DNA of 64,000 nucleotides from JAVVHH01 sp965276815 (GCA_965276815.1 CBDIBE010000006.1:124001-188000); one strand, 5' to 3'. Numbered from the stretch's first letter, positions 26,917 to 35,648 are shown. Made by a program: numbers and translations. The notes: a model not told the origin generated them from the letters alone.

Positions 26917-27789
26917 ATGTCAACGTTCCGCCAAAGCCTGTTCGCGCTCCAGCGGTGGCGACTGGTGTGCCTGCTCGTCGCAGCGCTCTGCCTTGTCGTT
27001 CCGCGGCAAGCCCGCGCAAATGGCGATCCAGGTCTGACCTACTTCCAGCACGGTCAATTCGCTGAGGCATTCCAGACCTGGCGCGCGGCCGCGGATGCCG
27101 GCGATGCGCAGGCGGGGCTGTATCTCGGCGCGTTGTTCGATACCGGCTTGGGTGTGCAGCAGGACTCTGCCAAGGCCCTCGACTGGTACAAGCGTGCCGC
27201 CGCCGCCGGCAGCGCAACCGCCATGTTCAATGTCGGCGTCATGTACGATTCAGGCCGCACCGGGCGGCCTGACCCGGCCGCCGCCGCGGACTGGTACGGC
27301 AAAGCCGCCGCGCGCGGCCAGGGACGTGCCGAGTATGACCTTGCCCTGCTTTATGAGGCCGGCCTGGGCGTGCCGCGCGACGATGCCCGCGCCGTTGAGC
27401 TGTTCCGCGCCGCCGCCAGCCATGGCATCGCCGCCGCGCGCGACCATCTGGCCCGGCTCGGGCGTCCCTATGCCGGGATCGTGAAACGCCTGGAAGACCC
27501 AGGCATGCGCGACTTCCAGTTGGCGCAGCGCATCCTGCTGGCCCGCGGTGCGACCGAGGCGGCCCAGGCCATAGTACTGTTCCGCCGGGCAGCGCAGGAG
27601 GGCAACTCGCTCGCCGAATACGACCTCGGATATTGCTACGAGCACGGGATCGGCGTGCCCGTCGATCCCACCCAGGCCGCCGGCCTATACCGGCACGCCG
27701 CCGCCCATGCGAGCGACGTCCGGATCCGCGCCCTCGCGGACACCGCGGCGCAAAATATGGACGCGCAGGTCAGCCAAACCCAGCGGTAG
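26917..27789 (+). CDS. Sel1-repeat (SLR) exported protein
   Basis: 290 residues. A hydrophobic leader (RWRLVCLLVAALCLVVPRQ then ARA) looks like a signal peptide. At least five Sel1-like repeats of about 36 residues follow, each with the A-x-x-x-L-G-x-L/M-Y-x-x-G-x-G-V pattern (for example LYLGALFDTGLGVQQD and YDLALLYEAGLGVPRDD). SLR proteins are scaffolds for protein-protein contacts, often at the envelope. The ATG at 26917 is chosen because it places the signal peptide near the N terminus; the open frame itself begins 33 bases earlier. Confidence 0.85.
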   Translation: MSTFRQSLFALQRWRLVCLLVAALCLVVPRQARANGDPGLTYFQHGQFAEAFQTWRAAADAGDAQAGLYLGALFDTGLGVQQDSAKALDWYKRAAAAGSATAMFNVGVMYDSGRTGRPDPAAAADWYGKAAARGQGRAEYDLALLYEAGLGVPRDDARAVELFRAAASHGIAAARDHLARLGRPYAGIVKRLEDPGMRDFQLAQRILLARGATEAAQAIVLFRRAAQEGNSLAEYDLGYCYEHGIGVPVDPTQAAGLYRHAAAHASDVRIRALADTAAQNMDAQVSQTQR

Positions 27790-27795
27790 GCCGGA

Positions 27796-29208
27796 TCAGC
27801 GCCGGTTCCACCCCTGGGCCGGCGCAGGGAACAACAGGATGGCGCCGGGTCGCAACGGCACTTGATTGGCCGCGGCGACCTCGGAATAGGGCGGCGCCTG
27901 CACCCCCCGATACACCTCAGTGTAAAGATGCTGCAGCGTGTCGGAGCTCCGTGCCACCAGCACCAATCCGGGACCGCCCCTGCCGGCACGCGTGTGAACG
28001 TATTGCGCCGGCAGCCAGTCCTGTGGCACCGGCGACGGCGGCTCCGCCAACTCTGGTTGCGAGGTGGTCGCCGGCTCTGGTGCATCCGCCGCCGCCAGCG
28101 CCGGGCCCGCATCGTACGCCGGCGGAGGTTCGGCGGGCGGTGCAGCCGCCGGCGCCACGAACGGAGCTGCAGCGGGCTGAGGAGCTGAAGCGAGCGCGGC
28201 GGGTTCGATCGGGTCTGGCCTGGACGCTGGCACGACGCTTGCCGTCACCGGCTGGGCCGCGGAAACGCCCGGCACGGTCGCTGGCGCTGGCTGCGGACCG
28301 GCCGCCACCATGCTGGCGGACAGAGCCGGGATGACGGCCGCGGAAAATTGCGCCTCGACGCGGACGGTTTGCCGTCCCGACGGCGTCAGAAGGATGGTCG
28401 CGGCCATGGCCGAGGCCGCGGCGACCCCGGCGAGCTTGCGGCGCGACCGGACAGGCCGGGTTATGGCGGCTTCTTGGCGCGGCTCCGGTTTGCTGATGAT
28501 CGCGGGCAATGCCTCGGAAGTCGCAGCTTCCGCCGCAACCGGATCCGACCGCAAACCGCAAAGGCTAAGATCGGCGACTTCGTCCACGTCGCCGCCTTCG
28601 ACCGATCTCTGGCCGCAACCGGCCGCAATTGCCAGGGCCGTCGCAAGGATTTGCGCCGCCAGCCGCGGGACGCCGGCAGACCGTGCGACGACCCGCTCTA
28701 CCGCGCTCTCGCTAACGCTTACCGGTCCGTCATTGAAGCGCGCCAGCCATTCGCATGCGAAGCTGCGCAGCTCATCTGCCTCCAGCGGCCGCAGACGGAC
28801 GATAGCCGGCTGGCGCTCGCATAGTTTGAGGCGGAAACCGAGATTGGGCAGACCCGCCAGGACCAGCAACCCAATATTCTGGTCGCCGAGCTCGGCCAGC
28901 CGCATTTGGCTCATGCGGGATGCCTCGTCGACGAGGACGGCCGACTGCGGCCGGACCTCGAACGGCAGATCGCCTTGCCTGACGAGCGTCACCTCCTGCC
29001 CGAACTCGCGCAAGGCCGGCGCCAGCTCCCGCAGCAGCCAGGTCTTGCCCGTGCCCGCCGCACCGAGCAGCGCAATCGTGCCCGGTCCTGACGCGGTCAT
29101 CGCGAGGATCCGGTCGCGCGCCTCACGCCACGCCGCGTGCTCGACCAGCGGGAGGGCGCGGCGCGACCAGGTAGGCGCGACGGTCAAATTGGGCCGTGTT
29201 CGGCTCAT
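27796..29208 (-). CDS. Membrane-anchored AAA ATPase, ExeA/GspA-like, with LysM-like C terminus
   Basis: 470 residues. N-terminal ATPase: Walker A GAAGTGKT at 49-56, Walker B AVLVDEASRM with D94-E95, and RLRPLEADELRSFACEWLAR near 138. One membrane segment lies at about 259-274 (LAGVAAASAMAATILL). A long Ala/Pro-rich region (300-405) follows, then a 60-residue C-terminal domain (VARSSDTLQHLYTEVYRG to PGAILLFPAP) resembling a LysM or similar glycan-binding fold. The plan fits ExeA/GspA-type ATPases that use ATP inside the cell and grip peptidoglycan outside. No type II secretion genes are in the window, so its partner is unknown. Confidence 0.72.
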   Translation of the reverse strand: MSRTRPNLTVAPTWSRRALPLVEHAAWREARDRILAMTASGPGTIALLGAAGTGKTWLLRELAPALREFGQEVTLVRQGDLPFEVRPQSAVLVDEASRMSQMRLAELGDQNIGLLVLAGLPNLGFRLKLCERQPAIVRLRPLEADELRSFACEWLARFNDGPVSVSESAVERVVARSAGVPRLAAQILATALAIAAGCGQRSVEGGDVDEVADLSLCGLRSDPVAAEAATSEALPAIISKPEPRQEAAITRPVRSRRKLAGVAAASAMAATILLTPSGRQTVRVEAQFSAAVIPALSASMVAAGPQPAPATVPGVSAAQPVTASVVPASRPDPIEPAALASAPQPAAAPFVAPAAAPPAEPPPAYDAGPALAAADAPEPATTSQPELAEPPSPVPQDWLPAQYVHTRAGRGGPGLVLVARSSDTLQHLYTEVYRGVQAPPYSEVAAANQVPLRPGAILLFPAPAQGWNRR

Positions 29209-29319
29209 TCGCGGCTATCAATCACTTGGTTCGGTAGCGCAATCCAGAAATTCTACGTTACACGAAACCTGCGCGCCGAGCCAGTAACCAGAGCGAGACG
29301 TTCAGACTGACGCGGCGCC

Positions 29320-30039
29320 TCAGCGCCGGCCACCACCCCCGCCAGGGCCACCACCCCCGCCAGGGCCACCACCGCCGGGACCGCCTCCGCCAAACCCACC
29401 GCCGCCACCGGGGCCACCGCCCGCAAAGCCACCCCCGCCAGGTCCACCGCCGCCAAAGCCGCCCCCGCCGGGACCACCGCCGCGGAACCCGCCGCCGCCA
29501 GGTCCACCGCCGCCAGGTCCACCGAAGCCAGGTCCACCGAAGCCGCGGCCATCGCCCCCAAATCCTCGAGGTCCACCAAAACCAGGCCCGCCAAAGCCGC
29601 GTCCATAGCCCCCGTAATACGGGCCGCCGCCGAAGCCAAGGCCGAAGCCGACATACGGGCCGTAACCGTAACCCCCATACCCGTACGGATATCCCCAGTA
29701 ATTAGGCGCGTAGGCCCAGTCGTAATACGGCGTGTAGCCATAGTAATAGGACGGGTACGAATACGAGGCCGGCACTTGCACGACCGAGTTGCCGCGTGCC
29801 GCCATGCATTGATAATACGACGCGTTCGCCGCGTTCGGGTCCGTCTGCACCGTCGTCGCGCCCGTCCCGGTCGCCACCACCGCGCTGCCCGACCGACACC
29901 CCGCGTCATCGCTCTGGAACTGCGCTTGGGTCTTCTGCTGACCCGGCAGCACGACCAAAGGCTGCGCCACGTAGCAACCGGAAAGCGTCAAAACACCGGC
30001 GGCCAGGCCGGTCAGTTTGAAATATTCTACTCGAGTCAT
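29320..30039 (-). CDS. Glycine-rich putative surface lipoprotein
   Basis: 239 residues from the ATG at 30039. Lipobox TLSGC with Cys at about residue 22. A region of about 75 residues with two further Cys follows (CRSGSAVV, YYQCMAARG). A Tyr/Pro/Gly-rich stretch comes next (about 90-140), then roughly 100 residues made almost only of G, P, F and R in GGPGGGG/GFGG units. The repeat region is extremely GC-rich and probably length-variable. No known family is recognised. Such sequences suggest a disordered, adhesive or matrix-like surface protein, but that is inference. The gene is followed by 111 bases without a gene before the ATPase. Confidence 0.7.
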   Translation of the reverse strand: MTRVEYFKLTGLAAGVLTLSGCYVAQPLVVLPGQQKTQAQFQSDDAGCRSGSAVVATGTGATTVQTDPNAANASYYQCMAARGNSVVQVPASYSYPSYYYGYTPYYDWAYAPNYWGYPYGYGGYGYGPYVGFGLGFGGGPYYGGYGRGFGGPGFGGPRGFGGDGRGFGGPGFGGPGGGGPGGGGFRGGGPGGGGFGGGGPGGGGFAGGGPGGGGGFGGGGPGGGGPGGGGGPGGGGGRR

Positions 30040-30083
30040 AGTCACCTCACGTCACCACCCTAAACCTGCTCGGCCGGCCCGCG

Positions 30084-30584
30084 CTACAGCCGGCCCATCA
30101 GCCGGAACCACAGCATCAGGCCGCAATCGACCGGTGCCGCCGGAACCTCGCGCAGCCGCCACAGCCACCGCTTGAGCCGGCTGTTGCTGGCCGGCGCGCG
30201 CGGCGGGCGGCACGGCCGCGCGCGCAACCCGGCCACGCGCAGCAGCAGCAGACAGCGCGGCAAGTGATAGGCCGAGGTCGCGACATAGACCCGCCCCACC
30301 TGACCTCGCAACAATCGCACGCAGCCCAGCACCGAGCGGAAGGTATTGGTCCCGGTCAGCTCCGTTAATACGGAGTTGGGTGTTACACCACTCGCGACAA
30401 GTATTTCTCGCATCACCTCCGCCTCCGCGGCGCCGTAACGGCCGCGAGCACCCGTCGGCACGAATAGCGGGTCCTCGAGCTGCGCCGCGCAGGCGAGCGC
30501 CGCTTCGACCCGGTTGCGCATCGCCCCGCTCGGCATGCCGTCGCGCCGCACCGCCGCGCCAAAAATAATGATCGCCGGCTTCAC
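30084..30584 (-). CDS. YdcF/SanA family protein (DUF218)
   Basis: 166 residues. DUF218 pattern: IIIFGAAVRRDGMPSGAMRN near residue 5, LFVPTGARGRYGAAEAEVM, VLTELTGTNTFRSVLGCVRL and VYVATSAYHLPRCLLLLR. Members such as ElyC and SanA act in envelope maintenance; others bind SAM in vitro. No membrane anchor is visible at the N terminus, unlike SanA. The ATG overlaps the end of the upstream methyltransferase by four bases (ATGA), so the two are co-translated. Confidence 0.82.
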   Translation of the reverse strand: MKPAIIIFGAAVRRDGMPSGAMRNRVEAALACAAQLEDPLFVPTGARGRYGAAEAEVMREILVASGVTPNSVLTELTGTNTFRSVLGCVRLLRGQVGRVYVATSAYHLPRCLLLLRVAGLRARPCRPPRAPASNSRLKRWLWRLREVPAAPVDCGLMLWFRLMGRL

Positions 30585-31822
30585 TGCGGCGCGGCGAGCA
30601 GGATGCGGTTGACGCGGGATAGCGCGTCATAGGTCTGCCGCCAGGCCCGCCGGGCCGCATCCGGCGCCGTCCCGCGCGCCTGCAGGGCCGCCAAGAGGCC
30701 GCCCACCGTCCGGCTGCCGTCGATCAAGTTAAGGATAGGTCCAGCCAAAGGCGGCAGCGGCACCGGCACGCGCAAGCCATCGAACAGGAACGGCAAGGTC
30801 CCGTCCGGGCGGATGTTGCGGGCGATCTCCGGCGCCGGCATCTCGCGGGCGACCGGGACGGCGTCCTCGCGCATCGGGTCCGGCGCCGGCCGCGCCTCCG
30901 CCGCGCGCACGCAGTACGTCACGTGCGTACTCATGTTGCCGCATAACGCTTCGGCCAGCGCGGCCTGTTCGACCGCCCCAAGCGCCCCGACACGCGCCCG
31001 CAGCTTTGGATCCGGCAGGAACACCACCGGGTCATACCGCATCGGCTCCATGAAGCAGGTGATCCGCAGCCCCTCGCCCTCGAGCAGCCGCACCAGCTCC
31101 GGCACTGTATAGGCGCGGTCCCGCGGGTTTAGCAGCAGGTCGTACAGACCCGCATCCCCGCCCTCGATATGGTCGCCAAAATACCGATTGCCTCGCAGCC
31201 ACGCCGTCTCCGGCAAATGCCGCATGACCCGGCGCGCCACGTCCAGCCTCGCCGCCGGCGGCTCGGCCTCCGGCGCCAGCAGCCGCAGCGCCTCCTGGAT
31301 CATGTAGACCCCGGTGCGCCCGTGCGGCGCGTACAGCATCAACCCGAGGCCGCCACCCGGCGCAAGTACCGCCAGCAGCGCCCGCAACCCCGCCGCCGGG
31401 TCCGGCAAATGGTGCAGCACGCCGCAGCAATCGATGTAGTCGAACGGCCCGAGCCCAGAGCCCGGCAGCTCGAGCAGCGAGAGGCGATGCCACTCCAAGC
31501 TCAGCCCGCGTACCTCCGCCCGCGCCCGCGCCACCGTATGCGCCGCCGCCGACCGGTCCAGATAGGTGACCCGGCCGGGTCTGCCGGACCGGGCCAAATG
31601 CTCGGCCAGCATGATCGCACCATCTCCGGTCCCACCCCCGGCCACAAGCGCCCGCAGCTTTTCGCTCGCCGGCCGCGCGGCGCCAAACACCCAATGGTCG
31701 ATCTCGCGCAAATGGCTCGGGCTGCCGATGATCAGCCGCTTCGCCTCGTCGCGCGGGTCCCGCTTCGGATACGGGAAGGCCTCATACTGATCGGCGAGAA
31801 GCTGGTCGGTTGCGTCCGTCAT
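30581..31822 (-). CDS. Class I SAM-dependent methyltransferase with C-terminal extension
   Basis: 413 residues. SAM-binding motif LVAGGGTGDGAIMLAEHL near residue 60, the acidic motif II VTYLDRS, and FDYIDCCGVLHHLPDP as motif IV. The last 110 residues are outside the Rossmann domain and include LPFLFDGLRVPVP and ILNLIDGSRTVGGLLAAL, the latter resembling a small helical PqqD-like module. The N-terminal QYEAFPYPKRDPRDE is characteristic of a methyltransferase group found in alphaproteobacteria. The substrate is unknown. The ATG at 31822 overlaps the divergent start at 31821. Confidence 0.78.
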   Translation of the reverse strand: MTDATDQLLADQYEAFPYPKRDPRDEAKRLIIGSPSHLREIDHWVFGAARPASEKLRALVAGGGTGDGAIMLAEHLARSGRPGRVTYLDRSAAAHTVARARAEVRGLSLEWHRLSLLELPGSGLGPFDYIDCCGVLHHLPDPAAGLRALLAVLAPGGGLGLMLYAPHGRTGVYMIQEALRLLAPEAEPPAARLDVARRVMRHLPETAWLRGNRYFGDHIEGGDAGLYDLLLNPRDRAYTVPELVRLLEGEGLRITCFMEPMRYDPVVFLPDPKLRARVGALGAVEQAALAEALCGNMSTHVTYCVRAAEARPAPDPMREDAVPVAREMPAPEIARNIRPDGTLPFLFDGLRVPVPLPPLAGPILNLIDGSRTVGGLLAALQARGTAPDAARRAWRQTYDALSRVNRILLAAPQ

Positions 31823-32411
31823 GGCGAACGCATATCCCGCCGGCATGCATCCGGCCAGAACGCCACGCGGCTATTGCGGGATCGGCGTGGAAGGCGTCTC
31901 CAAGTCCGCCAATGTCGGCGCGCTGTTGCGCACGGCGCACGCTTTCGGCGCCGCCTTCTGCTTCACGATTGGCGCCGGTTGGGATTCGCGCGCCGGCCGC
32001 CGCTCCGACACCGCTGACACGCCCGCCCACGTCCCGCTCTGGCGCTTCCCCGACCCGGCTTCCCTGCGTCTGCCCCGCGAATGCGCCCTGATCGGCGTGG
32101 AGCTCCTCGAGGAGGCCGTGGACCTGCCTTCCTTCCGCCATCCGCTGAACGCGGCCTATGTGCTGGGCCCCGAGCGGTCCGGCCTCTCGGACGCCGTGCT
32201 GGCACAGTGCCGCCACATCGTCCGCATCCCGACCCGATTCGCCCTCAACCTGGCGGTTGCCGGCGCGCTGGTCCTGTATGACCGCCTGCTCCAGCACGGC
32301 CGTTTCGCCGAGCGGCCAGTCGCCAGTGGCGGTCCGCCGACCGGGCTCGAGCCGCCCGAGGGCCATGGCGACCCGCGCTTCCGGCGGACTGTCCCAGATT
32401 GGTTGACATAG
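31821..32411 (+). CDS. SPOUT-fold RNA methyltransferase (TrmH/SpoU family)
   Basis: 196 residues (188 if the ATG at 31845 is used). SpoU motifs: GVSKSANVGALLRTAHAFGA (motif 1 with the conserved Asn and Arg), AYVLGPERSGLSDAVLAQC (motif 2), and IPTRFALNLAVAGALVLYD (motif 3, knotted SAM site). Family members 2-prime-O-methylate ribose in tRNA or rRNA; which RNA is not clear. The C-terminal 35 residues are Pro/Arg-rich. The start at 31821 shares bases with the opposite-strand methyltransferase start. Confidence 0.85.
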   Translation: MANAYPAGMHPARTPRGYCGIGVEGVSKSANVGALLRTAHAFGAAFCFTIGAGWDSRAGRRSDTADTPAHVPLWRFPDPASLRLPRECALIGVELLEEAVDLPSFRHPLNAAYVLGPERSGLSDAVLAQCRHIVRIPTRFALNLAVAGALVLYDRLLQHGRFAERPVASGGPPTGLEPPEGHGDPRFRRTVPDWLT

Positions 32412-32479
32412 GCCGCATGATTGAGACCGGATCAGCGCCGAACCTTGCCGCACCGGGGGCGCCGCCGTATGTGTCCGCC

Positions 32480-33031
32480 ATGAAAGCCTTGTCCGTCTCC
32501 TTCGTCGCGGTGCTCTTGGCCGCGGCGGGGCCGGTCGCCGCCCAGACCCGGCCAAGCCACTCCGCTCCACGCCCGGCCGCTGCCCCGCACGCGGTCGCGG
32601 GCGGACCGCGGCGGATCGGCAAGTTCGAGGATTGGCAGGCGGCGGAACACCAGGAAGCCGGGCAGACCGTCTGCTATGCCTTCACCCGGCCCTCCGGCTC
32701 GGCCCCCGCCCTGCCTGGCCGCGGCGACGTCGTCTTGACCGTGACCGAGCGCCCGGACGGCCGCGACGCGGTCGCGCTCGCCGCCGGGTTCGCCTATCCG
32801 CGCGAAGCCGAGGTCCACATGATCGCGGACGGCGCCACCCTGCCCTTCTACACCTCGAACCATTCCGCTTTCGCCAAGGACGGCAAGGCAGCCGTCACCG
32901 CCTTCGGACATGCGCGGCAGACCACGGCGCACTCGACCGGCCCGCGGCAGGGCGCGGTCACGGATACGTTCAGCCTGCGCGGCTTCGCCGCCGCCTATGC
33001 TGCCATCAACAAGGCTTGTCCCCCGCGATGA
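32480..33031 (+). CDS. Exported IalB-like (invasion-associated locus B) protein
   Basis: 183 residues. The signal peptide MKALSVSFVAVLLAAAGPVA ends near AAQ. The mature part shows GKFEDWQAAEHQEAGQTVCY, AFTRP, VLTVTERPDGRDAVALAAG, PFYTSNHSAFAKDGKAAVTA and FSLRGFAAAYAAINKAC, the pattern of IalB-family proteins with two conserved Cys. IalB was first described in Bartonella invasion, but homologues are common in free-living alphaproteobacteria, so a virulence role should not be assumed. The stop overlaps the rlmN ATG (ATGA). Confidence 0.75.
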   Translation: MKALSVSFVAVLLAAAGPVAAQTRPSHSAPRPAAAPHAVAGGPRRIGKFEDWQAAEHQEAGQTVCYAFTRPSGSAPALPGRGDVVLTVTERPDGRDAVALAAGFAYPREAEVHMIADGATLPFYTSNHSAFAKDGKAAVTAFGHARQTTAHSTGPRQGAVTDTFSLRGFAAAYAAINKACPPR

Positions 33032-34209
33032 ACGCGCTCCTCACCGCAGCCGAGCGGCAGCGCGTCCTCGCCAAGTCCGCTCTCTTCAACCCGCCGCCGG
33101 CGCAACTTGACGATGGGCGCCGCGACCTGCTCGGCCTCTCGCGCGAGGAGCTGACCGCCGAGCTCGAGGCGATCGGCGAGAAGCCGTTCCGCGCCAAGCA
33201 ACTCTGGCACTGGATCTATCACCAGGGCGTCACCGATTTCGCCCGCATGTCCAGCGTCGCCCGCCCGCTGCAGCTGCGCCTCGCCGAGCGCTTCGTCATC
33301 GGCCGGCCCGACGCCGCGACGACGCAGGACAGCGCCGACGGCACGCGCAAATGGCTGTTCCGCTTCCGCGACGGCCAGGAGGCGGAGACCGTCTACATCC
33401 CCGACCGGCAGGAAGACCGCGGCGCCGTCTGCATCAGCAGCCAGGTCGGCTGCACCTTGTCCTGCCGCTTCTGCCACACCGGGACCCAGGCGCTGGTCCG
33501 CAACCTGGGCGCGGCCGAGATCGTCGGCCAATTCATGGCCGCCCGCGACGCCTATGGCGAGTGGCCGAGCCCGCGCGGCGAGACGCCCCGGCTACTCTCG
33601 ACCATCGTGCTGATGGGCATGGGCGAGCCGCTCTATAATTATGAGAACGTGGCCAAGGCCATGCGCATCGTCATGGACGGCGAAGGCATCGGCCTGTCCC
33701 GCCGCCGCATCACGCTCAGCACGTCCGGCGTGGTGCCGATGATGGACCGAAGCGGCGAGGAACTCGGCGTCAACCTCGCCGTCTCCCTGCACGCGGTCAC
33801 CGACGCGCTGCGCGACGAGCTGGTCCCCCTGAACCGCAAATACCCGCTCAGCGAGCTGATCGCCGCCTGCCGCCGCTATCCCGGCTCGAGCAACGCGCGC
33901 CGCATCACCTTCGAATATGTCATGCTGCGCGGCATCAACGACAGCGAGACCGAAGCCCGCGAGTTGGTACGGCTGATTGCCGGCATTCCCGCCAAGGTGA
34001 ACCTGATCCCGTTCAATCCCTGGCCGGGCAGCGCCTACGAGCCGAGCACCGGCGAGCAACTCACCCGCTTTGCCGCCATCGTCCAGCAGGCCGGCTTCGC
34101 CTCCCCCATCCGCACCCCGCGCGGCCGCGACATCCAGGCCGCCTGCGGGCAGTTGCGCACCGAGAGTCGCCGGTCTGGCCTACCCCGGCGACCCGCCGCG
34201 CCCATCTAA
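33028..34209 (+). CDS. rlmN: Dual-specificity RNA methyltransferase RlmN
   Basis: 393 residues. Radical SAM enzyme that makes 2-methyladenosine in 23S rRNA (A2503) and some tRNAs. N-terminal KPFRAKQLWHWIYHQG, the radical SAM cluster Cys142-x3-Cys146-x2-Cys149 in CTLSCRFCHTG, IVLMGMGEPLYNYENV, LAVSLHAVTDALRDELVPLN and a late Cys in IQAACGQLR that acts as the methyl-carrying or resolving residue. The ATG at 33028 overlaps the IalB stop; much longer upstream frames are shadows. Confidence 0.95.
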   Translation: MNALLTAAERQRVLAKSALFNPPPAQLDDGRRDLLGLSREELTAELEAIGEKPFRAKQLWHWIYHQGVTDFARMSSVARPLQLRLAERFVIGRPDAATTQDSADGTRKWLFRFRDGQEAETVYIPDRQEDRGAVCISSQVGCTLSCRFCHTGTQALVRNLGAAEIVGQFMAARDAYGEWPSPRGETPRLLSTIVLMGMGEPLYNYENVAKAMRIVMDGEGIGLSRRRITLSTSGVVPMMDRSGEELGVNLAVSLHAVTDALRDELVPLNRKYPLSELIAACRRYPGSSNARRITFEYVMLRGINDSETEARELVRLIAGIPAKVNLIPFNPWPGSAYEPSTGEQLTRFAAIVQQAGFASPIRTPRGRDIQAACGQLRTESRRSGLPRRPAAPI

Positions 34210-34214
34210 TCGGC

Positions 34215-34352
34215 ATGGACGATCAAAAGCCTGTCCCGCCCAAGCCCGAAGAGCCCGCGCCAAAGCTGCCGCCGGAAGTCGGCGGCCCCAAGGGACCGGA
34301 ACCCACGCGCTATGGCGATTGGGAGCAGAAAGGCCGCTGCACCGATTTCTAG
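34215..34352 (+). CDS. Small DUF1674 / SDHAF4-like protein
   Basis: 45 residues. Reads MDDQKPVPPKPEEPAP and then EVGGPKGPEPTRYGDWEQKG with a final RCTDF. The GGPKGPEPTRYGDWE-KGRC-DF core is the DUF1674 signature, shared with succinate dehydrogenase assembly factor 4, which helps flavinylated SdhA join the complex. In alphaproteobacteria the gene often stands apart from sdh, as here. It lies five bases after rlmN and converges with folD. Confidence 0.85.
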   Translation: MDDQKPVPPKPEEPAPKLPPEVGGPKGPEPTRYGDWEQKGRCTDF

Positions 34353-34362
34353 AACGGAGTCG

Positions 34363-35214
34363 TTAGCTCGCGGTCCCGCGCCGCAGAATTGCGGCTTCCA
34401 CGGTGTTCTCCAGCAGGCAGGCGATCGTCATCGGGCCCACCCCGCCGGGCACCGGCGTGATCGCGCCGGCCACTTCGAGGCACTCGGCAAACGCCACATC
34501 GCCCGCCAATTTGCCATTGGCTAGGCGATTGATGCCGACATCGATCACCGCCGCCCCTGGCTTGATCCAATCGCCCCGGACCATCTCCGGCCGTCCCACC
34601 GCGGCCACCAACACGTCGGCCCGGCGGCACTCCCCCGCGAGGTCCCGCGTCCGGCTGTGCGCGATCGTGACGGTCGCGTCGGCCGCGAGCAGCAACGCCG
34701 CCATCGGGCAACCAACGATCGCCGACCGGCCCAACACGAGCGCTCGCGCGCCACGCAGTTCGACGCCGATCGCCGCCAGCAGCTTCATCACCCCCTTGGG
34801 GGTGCACGGCGCCAAGGTCGGCAGCCCGTCCTGCAGCCGGCCGACATTGAGCGGATGGAACCCATCGACGTCCTTGGCCGGGTCGATCGCCTCGATCACG
34901 TCGCGCGACGCCACCTGCGCCGGCAGCGGCAGCTGCACCAGGATTCCATCCACCTCGGGATCGCGGTTCAGCCGGTCGACTTCCGCCAGGACCTCGTCCC
35001 GCGTGGCCGAGGCAGGCAGCCGGATGGTTTGCGCGCGCAGCCCGGCGCCCTGCGCCGCCCGGTCCTTGTTGCGCACATAAACCGCGCTGGCCGGGTCCTC
35101 GCCGACGAGCACGACGGCCAGGCCCGGCTGAAAACCAAGCCCGGCCAAGCGCGCCTTGATTTCCTCTCGCAGCTTCGCCGCGATTTCCGTGCCGCTGATG
35201 ATTCTTGCGGTCAA
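34363..35214 (-). CDS. folD: Bifunctional methylenetetrahydrofolate dehydrogenase/cyclohydrolase
   Basis: 283 residues. Interconverts 5,10-methylene- and 10-formyl-tetrahydrofolate with NADP. Motifs: SAVYVRNKDRAAQGAGL with the catalytic Lys, GILVQLPLPAQV, DVDGFHPLNVGRL, APCTPKGVMKLL and the nucleotide-binding LGRSAIVGCPMAALLL. The end has VPGGVGPMTIACLLENTVEA. It follows yggT in a short minus-strand pair and converges with the SDHAF4-like gene. Confidence 0.95.
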   Translation of the reverse strand: MTARIISGTEIAAKLREEIKARLAGLGFQPGLAVVLVGEDPASAVYVRNKDRAAQGAGLRAQTIRLPASATRDEVLAEVDRLNRDPEVDGILVQLPLPAQVASRDVIEAIDPAKDVDGFHPLNVGRLQDGLPTLAPCTPKGVMKLLAAIGVELRGARALVLGRSAIVGCPMAALLLAADATVTIAHSRTRDLAGECRRADVLVAAVGRPEMVRGDWIKPGAAVIDVGINRLANGKLAGDVAFAECLEVAGAITPVPGGVGPMTIACLLENTVEAAILRRGTAS

Positions 35215-35220
35215 TGAAGT

Positions 35221-35535
35221 CTAATTAATGGACCAGACGCCAAGCGCCAGACCGCGATAGATCGTAAAGACCAGCGGGCGTGCGACGTATTGCAGCAAGA
35301 GGATCACGACGATCGGGCTTAGATCAACATTGCCGAAGCTGGGCATGATATTGCGCACCGGCCGCAGCACCGGGTCCGTCACGCGATAGAGAAAGTCGCC
35401 AATTGTCCAAACCAGCCGGTTGCGGGTGTCGAGCACGCCGAAAGCCGTCAGCATGGAGAACACGGCCGCCAGGATGAGGGCCCAAATGAACAGCCCGATG
35501 ACGGCATTGATGAGTTCAAACAGCGCGCTGATCAA
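35221..35535 (-). CDS. YggT family membrane protein
   Basis: 104 residues. Two hydrophobic segments (about residues 5-30 and 70-95) flank the family motif TDPVLRPVRNIMPSFGNVDL with SPIVVILLL. YggT proteins are inner-membrane proteins linked to cell division or osmotic tolerance in some bacteria; the exact role is unsettled. It is followed six bases later by folD. Confidence 0.9.
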   Translation of the reverse strand: MISALFELINAVIGLFIWALILAAVFSMLTAFGVLDTRNRLVWTIGDFLYRVTDPVLRPVRNIMPSFGNVDLSPIVVILLLQYVARPLVFTIYRGLALGVWSIN

Positions 35536-35604
35536 CGTTGGTCTCCCGGAAGAGCGCGGACCCTACCGAGGCGGGGGATGCGGCGCAACCAGGGCGGCAA
35601 AGGG

Positions 35605-35633
35605 TTGACTTGCCGCGGGCTGATCACCACTGT
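35605..35633 (+). promoter_or_regulatory. Possible sigma-70-type promoter of tRNA-Ala
   Basis: TTGACT at 35605-35610 is close to the -35 consensus. A weak -10 (CACTGT, 35628-35633) lies 17 bases away, placing a start site near 35640, just before the tRNA. The -10 match is poor, so only the -35 box is a solid observation. Confidence 0.3.
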
Positions 35634-35648
35634 CCGCGGTCACACGGC

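Noticed and set aside
34212..34362. Possible gap between rlmN and folD
   Set aside because: It is filled by the 45-residue SDHAF4-like gene, which is now listed.
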